Shown here one piece after another: positions 10,861 through 23,360 of a stretch of DNA of 64,000 nt; positions within the stretch are counted from its first letter, which is position 1; every line of letters starts with the position of its first letter. The notes beneath the pieces are model-generated. The model was not told where the DNA came from, did not search any database, and saw only the letters and a program-made list of their open reading frames with translations. Made by a program: the position numbers and the translations under genes. The DNA comes from Heterocephalus glaber (lineage: Eukaryota > Chordata > Mammalia > Rodentia > Bathyergidae). Location: assembly GCF_000247695.1 (NCBI RefSeq), contig NW_004624776.1, forward strand, positions 9,296,232-9,360,231, given 5' to 3'.

Positions 10861-12030
10861 AGCCGCAACTCATTATTCCAATACATGTGTCAACCACCAT
10901 AACACATTGCTTTTTGCCTCTTACAGCTTTTGGTTAATCAACATGCTAAAAAAACACCTGGAATTATTTCCCTTTCTAAATAAGTAACTTATCTTCATTA
11001 AACTGGAGCTACTGTACTACTTTCTGGCCATACTGTTTGATTAGCTCCTTCTGGAATATTTTGTGGAATTCTCTGTGGTTTTTACTAGCGTATATATTTT
11101 GTGTCATCAGCCACTTCAACAAACTAGTTACTTTTCTCCAACTAGTTATTCCCTATGCTAGGTACCAACTCCTGAGGCACCCCATTAGCTCCTTTCTATG
11201 AAAGGATTTGTATAAATTTCCTTTCTCTGAACCAATTTAAATTCATATGAGAACTTGGTTTCTTGTTCTGTGATTAGCAATAATAATCATATTTAGATTT
11301 AAATGTTCAAAGTACTTTATAACAATTATCTTGTTTATCTGTGTGATACACAGTGGTAACTAGTTATATAACCCCCTTTTGTTGATAAAAAATAGAGGCT
11401 GAAAAATATTTTGGGAGCTATTATTGATGATGAACAGCTTATTAAAGACTGAAGTACATGAAGTGCTGTATTTTTTTTTAAAGTGTAAAGACAGATCTGT
11501 TTATCTGTCTTATCAAATTGTGGGTTTCCCATAGATTTATCCATGTTTCTTCCATTTGATCTTTTTTCTGTTGCTATTTTTGCACATAAAACCCGAGGAT
11601 AACAAACCTCATCAACTCATAACTAGAAAAAAGACAACAGCATTCTGTTTGTCTTAGTGTTTGTGGCTTACCCCAATCCTTATTGGGACTGCAACCTGTT
11701 TCGATACCAGGAAGGACATGCTAAAACTTAACTAGTATTATGACCGCCTTTTTAACATCCATAGAATAGTATTTTGCACATATTTTGTCCATGCTTCTTA
11801 TTTGGCCAAATGGCACTTATCTTCCATCTTTTTATCCCATCTTGATTAATTATCATTCAAGTATCCAACATAAAGTTGGATAGTTTAATATTTCTGTACA
11901 CAAACCTCATTGTCCTGGGGCTCAATGGGTTATGTTATAACCCAACTCTAGGGCTCTCATGCTGCAGCCGCGCTGGGCTTTCTGCATGTCCCCAGTGGCA
12001 TCTCTAGCCTGTATCTTTTGTCTGCAGTGT
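10861..12030. other. Unassigned intronic sequence
   Basis: No gene or repeat assigned with confidence. Open frames are 69 codons or less. Confidence 0.4.
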
Positions 12031-12034
12031 CTTT

Positions 12035-12295
12035 CAATGCCTCCTGCCTGCCTAGATATTTCTCATGTATTATTCAAAGCCATTTCTAGAAAGCTTCTCT
12101 GATCCCTCACTCTATCATACTGAGATGCTCCTCTCTTGGATAATCTCTATCTAATCTTTTTCTAGTCTTTCCTATGTTGTATTATGAAAGCACTTCTACC
12201 TATCTGCTGTCCCACTACCTTGCAAACACCTGAGATCAGGTTCTCGTTGTTATATTGCAATGTTTGTCACATAGTTGGTGCTCAACGTTTGCAGG
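12035..12295 (+). mobile_element. LINE-2 fragment
   Basis: CCATTTCTAGAAAGCTTCTCTG, GCACTT and the end CACATAGTTGGTGCTCAACG follow the L2 3' order (CCTTCCCTGA, GCACTT, CATAGTAGGTGCTCAATA in the family). Diverged. Confidence 0.5.
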
Positions 12296-14880
12296 CTAGA
12301 AAAAAATAATTGGGCAAGTTTTGATGTTAAGTGTAATGAAGTTTTCTGTGGTTCAATATTCTCAGGTAAACATGAATATAAGCTATTTCAGCAATCTAGT
12401 TCAGAATAAAATGCAATTCATTTCTGCTGGTTAAAGGGGACAGAGGAGACCCCTGAGAACTGTTTCTGTATTCTTCTGATCTCTAGTGCCTACCAACACA
12501 GATTTTCATCAGCAGGTATTCCAGTAATCCAGAAATATAATGCCAGATTTAGGATGAGCATGAGCACAGACTTGGTTATATTTTCAAGGACAATTTGCAT
12601 TCTGCTGCTTCCCTCGAGGAAGTCTGTCTGGCAACCACATGGTTCCCTTTAAAAGTAAGCATGATAGAGCTTATCCCTCCCATCTACCTGTACTTTGGTA
12701 CCTGTTCAGCAACTCCATCCTGCCTACCTTTCCTGGCCTCTAGTGAGCACTATTCAAACAGTTGATTCTGTATCTTGACTATTATGAATAGTGCTGTTCA
12801 GGAGCACAGTAGAGTGAGTATAAAAGCTTACTATATATCTAAAAAGTAACTAGAAGAGAGGAGGAAAAGTTTCCCAACACAAAGAAATGCTAATTATCCT
12901 GACTTGATCATTATACACTGCATGCATGTACTGAATTGCCACACTATCCCCCACAATATGTGCTATTACGTCAATTAACAATAACAATAAAATAACAATG
13001 AAACTATACATAGAGATGGAAAAAATTAGGCAGATGGCCAGTAATTATGCTCCACAGAGAAAAAGGTCATTTTCTAATGATGGATGTTGCCTAATCACCT
13101 ACCAGGCAATTGGGGCAGGCAGTGGTGAAAAACACACAAACTGCCTTGAGGGGAGCATCTTCCAGCCCAGTGAGCCCTCGTACCAGTGCTAAGGACCAGG
13201 AACAATATGTTCAGAGCACCACTCAACATTAGCAATTTGGTTTCCTACAAAAGGAAGACATTCTAAAAATAGCCACAGCCTCTAGGACTAATTTCTGTTC
13301 TCCTTCACTACTCTGGCATTCTGCCTGACAAGACATGAGATTGCAGAGAAGCCAACCTCATGGCAAAGTCATGTTTGCATTGGCCATAAGTTTGTGAGCA
13401 GTGCCAGGAAATGCTGGATGCTTGGAGTAGCCCTGAGATTCTTTAGGAGCAAGCCATCTCTGAGAGATTGCCTTCACCTTCCAAGGGGCATCACTCTATA
13501 CATAGCTTATTGCTAAAAATCTGAAGCTTCTAAATTTAACAGTTTTTCTTCATTTATTCCTAAATGAGGATCTTTTCATTTAAGAAACTGCTTATTTTGA
13601 TGAAATCAGAAGAGATATTATGCATATATTCATACATAAATTAACTGTATGTTGATGGAGGAAAGTTAAAATAAGTATTTAAAATGCTATCTGGATAGCA
13701 GTCCCCATCCTGAAAATACAGGATGAGAGCCAACAAGATCCATAACTGAAGACAGCCTAATATTTGAACCAAATGCTTGGCAAAACAGTTGCTATTACTG
13801 GGCAGGTGATGCTTAATAGTCAAAAGCCAACCTAGAAACACTGGCTGGTAGAGACAAGGCCCCAAGAAGGGGAAGACAGTGGCTCCCCCCACCCTCCCCA
13901 TGCATCCACTATCTCAGAAACTCAGGACCTCTACTAAACACACAAGAATGAGGAAATATTAGTACAAAATGACTATGGGTAAGCATCAAAAGGAGACAAA
14001 ACAAATGAATTTAAATCATTCTAGTGTACATTTGCAACACTTTTTCATATGTGGTGAGAAGATACCATGATTACCTAGACCTGAAACTATGAAGTCCAAG
14101 AATAGTAAAGAGGACAAGAAAGTAAAAGGGCAGCAAATGTCTTGTCTCAAATTGGACTGATTCAATGAAAAACATAGGGTCATCAATAGATATTAAATTT
14201 GACATTATATGTCACATTTAGACATTAGAATTTAGTATTACAATAAACATGGAGGGAAATGGATCATTTTGCATACTGCTTTAGAACCACTGGCCAACCA
14301 TTTATTATAAATTCAGAATGCTATCTTATTATATCACCAAATTAATTCTAGATAGCTCTAAAGATTTAAATACAATGACTGTACAATACTGGAAGAAAAC
14401 AGAAGTTGTGATGTAGAGAATTGTAGAATTGTGTGAGCATGACCCCAGTGCAAAATTCAAGGAAAAAATGTTAATGACTAACACCAAGGGCCTGAATTAA
14501 TCTTTTTTTGTGCTGGAGTTTTTTAATCTGTAACATGGGGTGCATTAAAGCATCCTCCCTCATCAGGGTTGTCTTGTGTGAATACATATGTGAGCATAGG
14601 TTACATGACAGAGCATACATCAAGTATCTAGCAAAATACTGGGAACATGAGAAGTCCTCAGATAATTAAAAGAGGACACTAGAAGTAATTGTACTTCATA
14701 TATCTATGAACATGAACAAGCACTTACTACATATTACTGAGGGGCAGTTTCCAAAGGAATTGGATGATCCTTTCAATTTAAAAAAGTAAAATGACTCTAA
14801 AACTTACTATAACACAATCTTACTTTTTCTTTTTAAAATAATTTTGAGAATTTTTCATTCTACTTATTCTAAAATATTCC
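12296..14880. other. Unassigned intronic sequence
   Basis: Open frames at 12998-13192 (plus, 64 codons) and 13641-13901 (minus, 86 codons) have no recognisable motif or splice context. No repeat named. Confidence 0.4.
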
Positions 14881-14883
14881 TAT

Positions 14884-15200
14884 ACAGGTTGAGCAACCCT
14901 AATCCAAAAATTCAAAATCCAAAATGCTACAAAATCCAAAACATCATAAGCACTAACGTGACAACACAAGTGGAAAACTACATACCACTAAACTTTATGT
15001 CATGCATAAAATTATTAAAAGTATTGTATAAGGTTACCTTTAGGCTATGTGTAGAAGATGTACATAAAACAAAAATAAATTTATATCTGGATTTGGTTCC
15101 CACCACTAACATATCTCATTGCATATATATAAATATTTTAAAGACCAAGAAAGTCCAAAATCTGAAACACTTCTAGTGCTAAGCATTTTGGGACACTCAA
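14884..15200 (-). mobile_element. Non-autonomous Tigger-like DNA transposon relic
   Basis: Begins ACAGGTTGAGCAACCCTAATCC followed by repeated AAATCCAAAATGC words, the terminal-inverted-repeat text of a known Tigger-derived family. The far end carries the inverted counterpart around AGTCCAAAATCTGAAACACTT. A related copy in the opposite orientation lies at 30036-30345. A 110-codon open frame here is only AT-rich repeat sequence. Confidence 0.55.
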
Positions 15201-15221
15201 AACTATGGTTCTAACTCATTT

Positions 15222-15324
15222 CTTTCTTTCTTTTTTTTTTTTTTTTTGGTACTGGGAATTGAACTTGGGACCTTGTGCTTGCGAGGCAGGTGGTGGAACC
15301 ACTGAGCTAAATAAATCCCTGGCC
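15222..15324 (-). mobile_element. ID-type SINE with a long tail
   Basis: A TTTC/T-run tail, then GGTACTGGGAATTGAACTTG and a CTGAGCTAAATAAATCCCTGGCC end carrying a 4-bp AAAT duplication. Flanks GGTTCTAACTCATTT and AGATTCTGACTCATTT are an imperfect target duplication. Confidence 0.85.
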
Positions 15325-15364
15325 AGATTCTGACTCATTTTTAGCAAAACTGCTTATATGGTGG

Positions 15365-15384
15365 TTGTGTGTGTGTGTGTGTAT
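15365..15384. repeat. (GT)n microsatellite
   Basis: About nine GT units, then TATGTGT. Confidence 0.9.
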
Positions 15385-15387
15385 GTG

Positions 15388-15570
15388 TTACTGAAGACTG
15401 AATTAATCCCAGGGCCTTTGCACTGAGCTATATACCCAGCTTTCCACCCATTTTTTGAGACAGAATCTTGCAAAGTCACCAAATTGCCCAGGCTGGGCAT
15501 GAACTTGTGATCCCCCTGCCTTAGCTTCCTGAGTACTGGATTTCAGATATGTGCCACCATGTTCAGCTAC
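15388..15570 (-). mobile_element. Composite ID plus 7SL-derived (B1-like) SINE
   Basis: The left part is a damaged ID complement (CCCAGGGCCTTTGCACTGAGC). The right part is 7SL/B1-like on the complement: TTTTGAGACAGAATCTTGC, GCCCAGGCTGGGCATGAACTTGTGATC, GCCTTAGCTTCCTGAGTACTGG, GTGCCACCATGTTCAGCTA. ID-B1 dimers of this kind are known in sciurid-related and other non-murine rodents. Confidence 0.8.
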
Positions 15571-15616
15571 TCAGTGACATTTTAAAAGGCTTTGTGTTAA
15601 CTGTGGTTGTTTTTAA

Positions 15617-15800
15617 AAATAGCTTTATTGAGATGTGATTTATATGCTATTCACTGCACCATTTAAAGGAACAATGCAATGGGTTTAAGTATTTACAGAG
15701 TTGTAAAACCATCCCTATAATCTAATTTTAGAACATTTTCATCATCTCCAAAAGAAGCTCTGACTCATTAGTCATCACTCACCCCTGTGATCCACTTATT
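15617..15800 (-). mobile_element. Old L1 3' UTR fragment
   Basis: AGCTTTATTGAGATGTGATTT, GCACCATTTAAAGGAACAATG and TTTTCATCATCTCCAAAAG match the complement of the ancient L1M 3' UTR. Confidence 0.6.
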
Positions 15801-16737
15801 AATATTTAGTAAGTTTTCCTGCCTTGTCGTTAAATCATAAAATATATATGTATAGATGTGTATTTCAGAATATGTGGAGGATTCTGGGAAGGTGGTAGAG
15901 TAGGAAGTTCCAGGAATGTGTCTCCCCACAGAGACAAAATGGCACAGGCAGATTCTGTCTGGTGGAATTATTTTGGAACTCTGGAGTCTACTGAAAGTTT
16001 GAAACTTTCAGGAAAAGATTAAGATGGTAAATTGTGGCTGCTTCTGATTAATTCAACCTCTTCATAATAGCAGCTATCCATCCTCTACCCCTCGGCCACA
16101 GGGCAGAAAGCTGCACACGTGTTCCTGGGAATCTGCAGACCAGCTGGTGGGCAAATGAGGCCTTATGCTACAAATTTTGGAGATCTCCTGCTGCTCTCTA
16201 TCATGAGATGATAAAGAAGCAGTGGCCATTACTCCACTTCCTCACAATGTTTTAAGTCCTTTCTTCTCTGGCTGAAGTGAATTCTAAGAGATTACTATTT
16301 TCTTTTTTCTGTTTTTCCTTTCTGGGGAACTAGACATTAAATATTAGGCAAAAGCATATGTGGATGGTTTAGAAATTCACTGTACATGTCCTAAGGAAGG
16401 CATAGGCTCAGAAAAGACCTAAGACCTCGAGTTTAGTTATACCACAGTCTAACTGTTAGCACTGAGACAACCTACAGTAGCCAAAAACCAAAAGCCAAAA
16501 TTAAAAAAACAGAAACAGTGAGGAAAAGGGGTAGAATCTAATTCACAGAATTGTTACATTTTTAATTTCTTTTTAGAATTACCACATTATTAGATTCAAA
16601 TGTCTAGTTTCAACAAAACAAAGTATTACAGGTCATACAAAGATATAGGAAAGTATACCTCAGGCAAAGCCAAAAATAATTCAGCAAAACCCGTCCCTGG
16701 AAGAACGATTTGATAAAGTCGTTAAAGCAATTACTTT

Positions 16738-17824
16738 AAAAAAATTTATTTTATTGGTATATGTTTTTAGTATGTAATGATTATATTCCTCATAGGGAGG
16801 TGGCACATGTACCTAATACATCTTAACTCTTTTTTTTATCCCCTTTCCCTCCCCTTCCTCCTACGTCCCTCTACCTCTTGATCCCCTTCCCTTATACGAA
16901 AGAGCTATCTCCTTATTTCCTATTATTTATCTTTTATTTTGCTCTTTATTCATGTGTTTCCCATATAAGAGAAACCACATGATCTTTAAGCTTGCATGTC
17001 TGATTTATTTCACTTATCATTATGGTCTCAAGGTACAACTATAAAACATAGGCATGCACATATCACTGCAATATGATGTCTTTAACTCTTTTGGGAAGAT
17101 ACCCAGAAGGGGAATAGTTGAGTCAAATGGAATTTCTAATTTTAGTTTTTTGAAGAATCTCCATGCTGATTTCCATAGTGGTTGACCTAGTTTACCTTCT
17201 TTGAACAATGTAGAAGGGTTCTTTTTCCCCCAAAGCCTCTCCAACATTTGTTATTATTTTATTTTTTAATGATAGCCATTCTTTCTGGAGTACAGTGTTG
17301 TTTTAACTTACATATTGCTAATGCCCAGAGATGTTGAACACTTTTTCATGTATATATTGGCCATTTGTATTTTTTCTGAGAACTGTCTACCCATTTTAGT
17401 TGCCCATTTTTTTGATTGGGTCTTTTATTTTCGGGGTTTTGAACTTTTTTATAGTTCTTTATAGAGTCTAGATGTTGTGCAGAAGCCTTTTAATTTGATG
17501 TGATCTCATTTGTTGATTCTTGATGCTATTTCTTGTATAGTTAGGGCTCTGTTCAGAAAGTTCTTGTCTACCCCTATGTCCTCAAAAGTCTCATCTATTT
17601 TATCTTCCAGCAGGTTAAGTATTTATATTTTAACATTTAGCTCTTTGATCCTTTTTGATTTTAGATTAGCACTATACATGGTGAGAGATGTGGGTCTAGA
17701 TTCAATCTTCTTCATGTGAGTAGCTAATTTTCCCAGCACCGTTTGTTAACAAGGCTGTCTTTCCTCCAGACTATGTTTCTGGAATCTTTGTCAAAGATCA
17801 GATAGCTAAATGTACCTGGAGTTG
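16738..17824 (-). mobile_element. 5'-truncated L1 nested in the older L1
   Basis: Complement of an L1 3' UTR (CCCCTTTCCCTCCCCTTCC, TTCACTTATCATTATGG) and of the end of ORF2 (TTTTAATTTGATGTGATCTCATT, TTTTCCCAGCACCGTTTGTT). The L1M text CAATTACTTTAAA on the left and ATAACTGTTTTAAA on the right look like a decayed target duplication. The host resumes exactly in register after it. Confidence 0.85.
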
Positions 17825-18589
17825 TAAGATAACTGTTTTAAAGATACTCAAATAACTAGAGGATGACATGGAAAAGTCAAGAAAACAATGTATAAATAAA
17901 ATAGAAACATTAGAGACAGAGAACCAAAAAAACAAAAGCAAAAAGGAATTCTGGAGCTAAAAGTATAATAATTGACATAAAATTTCTCTAGAGAAAGTCA
18001 AAAGCAAATTTGAGCAAGCAGAAGAAAAAAATGTTAATTTGAAGCTAGGACAATGGAAATTATCAAATCTAAGAAACAGAAGGAAAAATTCTGAAGAAAA
18101 GTGATCAGAGGCCAAGGGAATTATGAAACACCATCCAATGGACAAACAATGCACTGTGATAATCCCAGGAGAAGAGAAAATGGACAAGGGCAGAGAAACT
18201 ATCTGACTAAACAGTAATTAAAAACTTCCCAAACTTGATGAAAGATATGAATATAAATATCTAAGAAGCTCAATCAACTCCAAATCAGATGAACTCAAAG
18301 AGATCCACACCACCAAACAGTCACACTGTCAAAAGACAAAGACCAAAAGAGAATTTTAAAAGTAGTAAGACAGAAGTGGGCTAATATATTCATCATGCTA
18401 AAAGAAAAAAACCTGTCACCCAAGAGTTCTTGTAAGGATATAGGGGAAAATGTTCCTTCTTCACTGCTGATAGGCAACAAAACATAGTTAACTTCACCTG
18501 TGATTTCTCTCCACCAGCAATGAATTAATTCTCTAGCTGACAACAGTTGAATTCTTCCAATACACTTCTAACACTATCCACCTGGAGAG

Positions 18590-19476
18590 AGCATCAAAGC
18601 CCACAAGCTGAAGGCTCCATCCCAGAACACTGCTCCTCATTTTAAATGCTAATCACAAAAGTCGTATGTTGTCACCTATACCTCTGACTGACCAACTATA
18701 ATTCAGGGGTCCTCACAATTCACCTTTAGGTTCAATTAACTTGCTAAATCATCTCATAGAACATAGGGAAACACTTTATGATTAATCAATTGTTAAGCAT
18801 TTCATAAAGAATGCAGATCAATATTAAAATGGAAAATGTGGACCAGGCAAGATAAATAAGAAGGGGTATGGAACTTTCATGCCTTCTCTGGGTCTATTAC
18901 CCTGAAGGTATCTCACATGTTCAGCTATCCAGAAGCTGCCCAAAGTTTTTTTGAGTTTTTATGGAGGCTTCATTATGTAGGTATGATTGATTAAATTATT
19001 GGCCACTTGTGATGAACACAACCTTTGGCCCATCTCTTCTCCCTAGAGAAGGGGTGGCAAATGTATGGCACACGTCTCACAGCTGGCATACAGAGCCCTC
19101 TCTGTCGGCACATGAGCCAAATATATGAGTTGTTTTTTCTAAACTAAAACCTCAGTATTCAAGTTTAATTGCAGCATTGGCACTCTGTAATAAATAGTTG
19201 GTTTTGGGTTGCAGTTTGGGCACTTGGTCTCTAAAAACTTCACCGTCACTGCCCTAGAGGTTAAATGATGAGATTGAAAATCCCAATCGTTTAATCATGG
19301 TTTGATATTTCAGGTGACCAACCACCATCCTGAAGCTATGGAAAGGTCCTCAGCCACAGGTCATCTTATTACCATTCAAAGGGCACTCTTACCACTCTGA
19401 AGAGTCCATGGATTTAAGAAGGTATATGCCAGGGAACAGAGTCAAAACCAAATATATATTTTACAATATCACCTTC
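18590..19476 (-). mobile_element. Ancient ERV-type solo LTR nested in the older L1
   Basis: The L1M ORF1 text stops near 18560 and resumes near 19480 with CAAAACAGTCCTTCAAAAGAG. The intervening sequence follows an LTR pattern on the complement: GGTTCAATTAACTTGCTAAATC, GGAAACACTTTATGATTA, TTTTTATGGAGGCTTCATTA, GGTATGATTGATTAAATTATTGG, GACCAACCACCATCCTGAAG, ending CCAAATATATATTTTACAAT. The minus orientation rests on a remembered LTR layout. The family name is not given because I cannot verify it. Confidence 0.55.
19049..19251. mobile_element. 203-bp non-autonomous hAT-type MITE
   Basis: A perfect 8-bp duplication CCCTAGAG at 19041-19048 and 19252-19259 flanks the insert, the size used by hAT transposases. 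The right end reads AACTTCACCGTCACTG, whose complement CAGTGACGGTGAAGTT pairs imperfectly with the left end AAGGGGTGGCAAATG. Next to the left end is TATGGCACACGT. It has no coding capacity. It interrupts the LTR. A related short copy lies at 43482-43555. Confidence 0.75.
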
Positions 19477-21264
19477 TAAGCCAGGCAAAACAGTCCTTCA
19501 AAAGAGAAAAATTAAGATATTCCTAGATTAAAAAAGCGAAGAAATTTCATTAGCACTAGATTTACCATGCAAGAAATGCTAAAGAGATTCTTCCCAGTAG
19601 AAATAAAAAGACACTAGAGAGTAACGTGAAGTCATATGAAGAAATAAAAATCTCAATAAAAATACATTAGCAATTATAAAAGTTAGCATTATTGTAACAA
19701 TGATGTGTAACTCCAGTTTGAATTTTCTACATGACTTAAGAGACTAACACTTTTTAAAAAACTTATTAGTCAAAAAGTTAATTTTACTATAGCATTGGTT
19801 TGTAACTCAATCATTTTCTACATAATTTCAGATATTAATATACAAAACAATTTATGTGTTTGAACATATAATGTACACAGAAGCAATTTTTGTGGCATTA
19901 ACAAAAGAAAGAGGTGTGAGTGGAGCTTTAAAGGAGCAGAGTTTTTGTATGTTATTGAAGTTAAAATGGTATAAATTCCAATTATAGTGTTAGCACTTAA
20001 GATTGTTAATGTAATCCCTATGGTAGCCACAAAGAAAATAGCTATAGACTATACACAAAAGGAGATAAGACAGGAGTTAAAACATTTCACTACACTATAA
20101 AAAAGTAATCTAAACACAATGATATAGTAATGCAGGAAATGTAAAACAAAAAAGGTATAAGGCATATAGGAAACAAATAACAAAATGTCAGAAATCCCTT
20201 CTATCAGTAATTACATTAAATGTAAGAGAATTGAACTCTTTAATGAAAGGACTAACATTGACAGAATGGATTATAAATCCAACAGTTAGATCCAACTATA
20301 TGTTACCTATAAGAGAGTGGCTTTAGATCCAAAAACATAAATAGGTTGAAAGTAAAAGAATGAAAAAAAGATATTCCATGCAAACAGTAAGCAAAGGATG
20401 GGAGTGGCTATACTAATATCAGGCAAAATAGTTTTAAATCAAAAAAATTTACAAAAAACAAAGAAGTATATTACGTATTAATAAAACATTCAATACAGCA
20501 GAAAAGTATAACAATTATAGCAATTTATACTTTTATAACAGATTGCCCAAATATACAAAGCAAAATTAACAGGATTGAAGGGAGAAATAGTTCTACACTA
20601 ATAGTTCTCCAACTATTGCAATACCCTACTCTCAGAAATGTATAGGAAAAACATAACAAATAAATACAGAAATAAAAGACCTGAACAACACCACAAACCA
20701 TCTGGCTCTAACAGACATACAGAACACTCTACCCAATAACAAAAGAATTAACTTGTTTCTCAAGTACACGTGAGAAATTTTCCAGTACAGACCATGTATT
20801 AGGCTACAAATTAAACTTGGATTTATAAAGACAAATTATAGAAAGCATCTTCTCCTACCACAACAGGATGACACTGCAAATCAGTTACAAAAAACCCCAG
20901 AAAATTCACAAATTTGTAGAAATTAAACAACATACTCTGTTAAATAAACAAAGATCAATGAAGAAATAACAATGAAAGTTAGAAAATAATAGACACAAAT
21001 GAAATTTTAAAACCACATATACCAAAACTTAGGGGGAAAATGAAAGCACTGTTAAGGGGAAAATTTATAATGATTAAAATAGTAAATTTTAATATGCATT
21101 TATCATAACAAAAATCTACAGAAAGTCCAACTAGCATTGTGAATGAAATGACAGTGAATATATAGAAGAATCTGAGAAGAACTGACATCATTATGACATT
21201 GAACCTGTCTATCTCATCAGGTTTACTTTTATTCCTTCTTTTTCTCTCTTCTCCCCCTTCCTGT

Positions 21265-21310
21265 CTTCCTTTCATGTACTGTGGATTGAACCCAGACCCT
21301 TTACACTGAG
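21265..21310 (-). mobile_element. ID SINE fragment
   Basis: GTACTGTGGATTGAACCCAG, then a shortened CACTGAGTTACAC end: a deleted and diverged ID complement. Confidence 0.5.
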
Positions 21311-21376
21311 TTACACTTCAATTCAATAAAGATGATAGCATTCCCTATAAGAAAAGCGTATGCCTTTTATATAGCA

Positions 21377-21402
21377 TGCACACACACATACACACACACA
21401 CT
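21377..21402. repeat. (CA)n microsatellite
   Basis: CACACACACATACACACACACA, interrupted by one AT. Confidence 0.85.
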
Positions 21403-21629
21403 CCAAAGTTTTAGAATCCAAAGACAAAGATCATCCTACTTAACACAGAGGGAGATGGATAATAATCACTACATATAAAAATAAGTAAATTATATATAAA
21501 TTAAATACATATAATAAATAAGTATGCTGGAAGTGAAAAGCGGTAGAGGAAAAAGGAAAAGAGAATTGTGTATGCAGGTTGTGTATGCAACTGGGAGGAT
21601 GCAGGTTGTCATTAATATGGATGGGTGGT

Positions 21630-21830
21630 CAAGGCTGGCCACTGTGAGCAGAGACAGCTGAGAGTAAGAGAAGTTCTGGGGACCAGTACTCGAGGCCTCA
21701 GGGAGGGGTGAACCTGTGTGTAGGCAGAAGGAGTACTAAGAGGTTGGAATAGATCAGCAGAGCTGAGCATGGGGGAGCAAGAGAAGGGTCTTAGAGGAGT
21801 GGGTGCCACATAACCTGACCATGAAGACCA
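21630..21830 (-). mobile_element. LINE-2 fragment
   Basis: GGCCACTGTGAGCAGAGACAGC, AAGTTCTGGGGACCAGTACTCGAGGCC and GGTCTTAGAGGAGTGGG resemble the complement of L2 in its GC-rich part, with the AGCAAAGACC, CAAGGCCCTGAGG order. Confidence 0.45.
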
Positions 21831-21899
21831 GCATAATAAAGGATGTAGAGTTGACTCTGAATGGAAAGAAAAATGCGATATTTGAGAGTAGAAGAGAAT

Positions 21900-23360
21900 T
21901 GATGTGAGTTAAATGTGTTAAACATGATCACTTATCCAAGAACTTTATGCTTGTCTTTTATTGAAAACTACAACTGCAACTTCCCCCCAGCAGTTGTCTG
22001 TCATCTATAACCATTCTACTTTGAGAGATTTTGGGGAAATTAATGCTTCACTCAAAATCTACAATGTTCTTGCTTCCTTCAGCAAGGGGGTCCAAGAAAT
22101 AGCCAAATCCTCATCTCTACTTAGACTCACTCCATTCTGTCCTCACTGGGACAAGAGTAAAATGACCTGGTTTTTCAACTTATAGCTAAGCAAAGCTCAG
22201 GACTGCAAAGATCTCTGAAAACATGTAGGGCAGAGATTCCCTGACAGCAATGATTAACAAACAGCAGACAGGGTCATCCCAGGTTGGAGAGGGGTCCTGG
22301 GGTTTCATCAAAGTGTAAAAATAAAACTAATCTTCACTGTCTGACCTTAATGGACCACAATTCACTCATTCTACCCTAACCATTACTTTCTGAAAAGAGA
22401 CTATTTTCTGCTTCACTAAATTAGCAAAGAAGAGCATATCATCTCAAAGTCAAAGGCCAGCTCCCAAGGACTCACATTCTAGGCACAGGACACTTACTTT
22501 TGTTACCAAGAGTCATTTCATCCTCCTTTCACTCACAATCTCCAACTAATAAAAAATCTTTACACCAACTAAAAAAAAATGAAGTCATGTTCACTGAATT
22601 GGCCAAACCTCTTTTATGTGAACAATAGTGATATGAGGAGGAAAGGTCATTTTGATTAGGAAATGTATTCTAAAACAGATCACTCCAGTCTGTTGCACAT
22701 AGAAGTGGCCTTTAAAAAGACTGACATCATGAACCCAAATTTTCTGCCATGTAACTCCATATGTGGAAGAAGATCACAATATTATTCCACAAAATCTAGG
22801 CCCTGACCCAATGACAGAAACCCAGGATTACAATTCTCCCAAGTAATACAGCTAAATGACAGTCAGTCCTTTCTGAATCTTAATGTCATTCCAAATGAAA
22901 AAGTAGACTGTCAGAGAAAAATTGTTCATGGCAATCCCTTCATTTATGAGTAATCATGGTACTAAATATTTATAAACTATAGAAAGTGCACACAGTGTCC
23001 ATCGTCTGTGAAACTGTGCTTGCCACAACATTTAGAAAACCCTAAAGACATTTTCTACCAGGCTCTAGGTTTGAAAAGTGCCTTTGTTTTATCATTTGCA
23101 AATTTCTTTCAAACTGGGGTCATCTTTGATACAGAATATAAAGATATTCTTATTTTTCTTATTTCCCATTTCAACACTGAATATATTTAGCACTTGCTCA
23201 GTTCTTAAGATATGAGCAAAGCACCGAGGCCCAGGAAGAATAAAAGCTTAGAGAGAGCCCAGTTCAATGAATACGGTTAAAGTGAAAATTGAATTCTTTT
23301 ATATGAGTTACTAACCACTAAGTATTAGGTGGCTGTAATCAAAATTTTTAAATAATGCTA
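21900..23360. other. Unassigned intronic sequence
   Basis: No gene or repeat was recognised. A 74-codon open frame at 21961-22185 has no motif and no splice context. Confidence 0.4.

Larger units (their letters stand above)
15875..21080 (+). mobile_element. Old L1M-type element: 5' UTR, ORF1 and ORF2 endonuclease part, with insertions
   Basis: Pieces run colinearly. 5' UTR: GGTGGTAGAGTAGGAAGTTCC and TATTTTGGAACTCTGGAGTC, about 15880-16030. ORF1-like: about 16470-16737 and 17825-18560, including AAACTTCCCAAACTTGATGA and CTCAAAGAGATCCACACC. Inter-ORF and ORF2 start: 19480-20300. ORF2 endonuclease region: to about 21075, with ACAGACATACAGAACACTC and AAATTCACAAATTTGTAGAAA. All frames are broken. 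Two later insertions split it: a minus L1 at 16738-17824 and an LTR at about 18590-19476. Confidence 0.8.

Noticed and set aside
14844..15176. 110-codon plus open frame
   Set aside because: It is AT-rich reading of a transposon relic with repeated AAATCC words.
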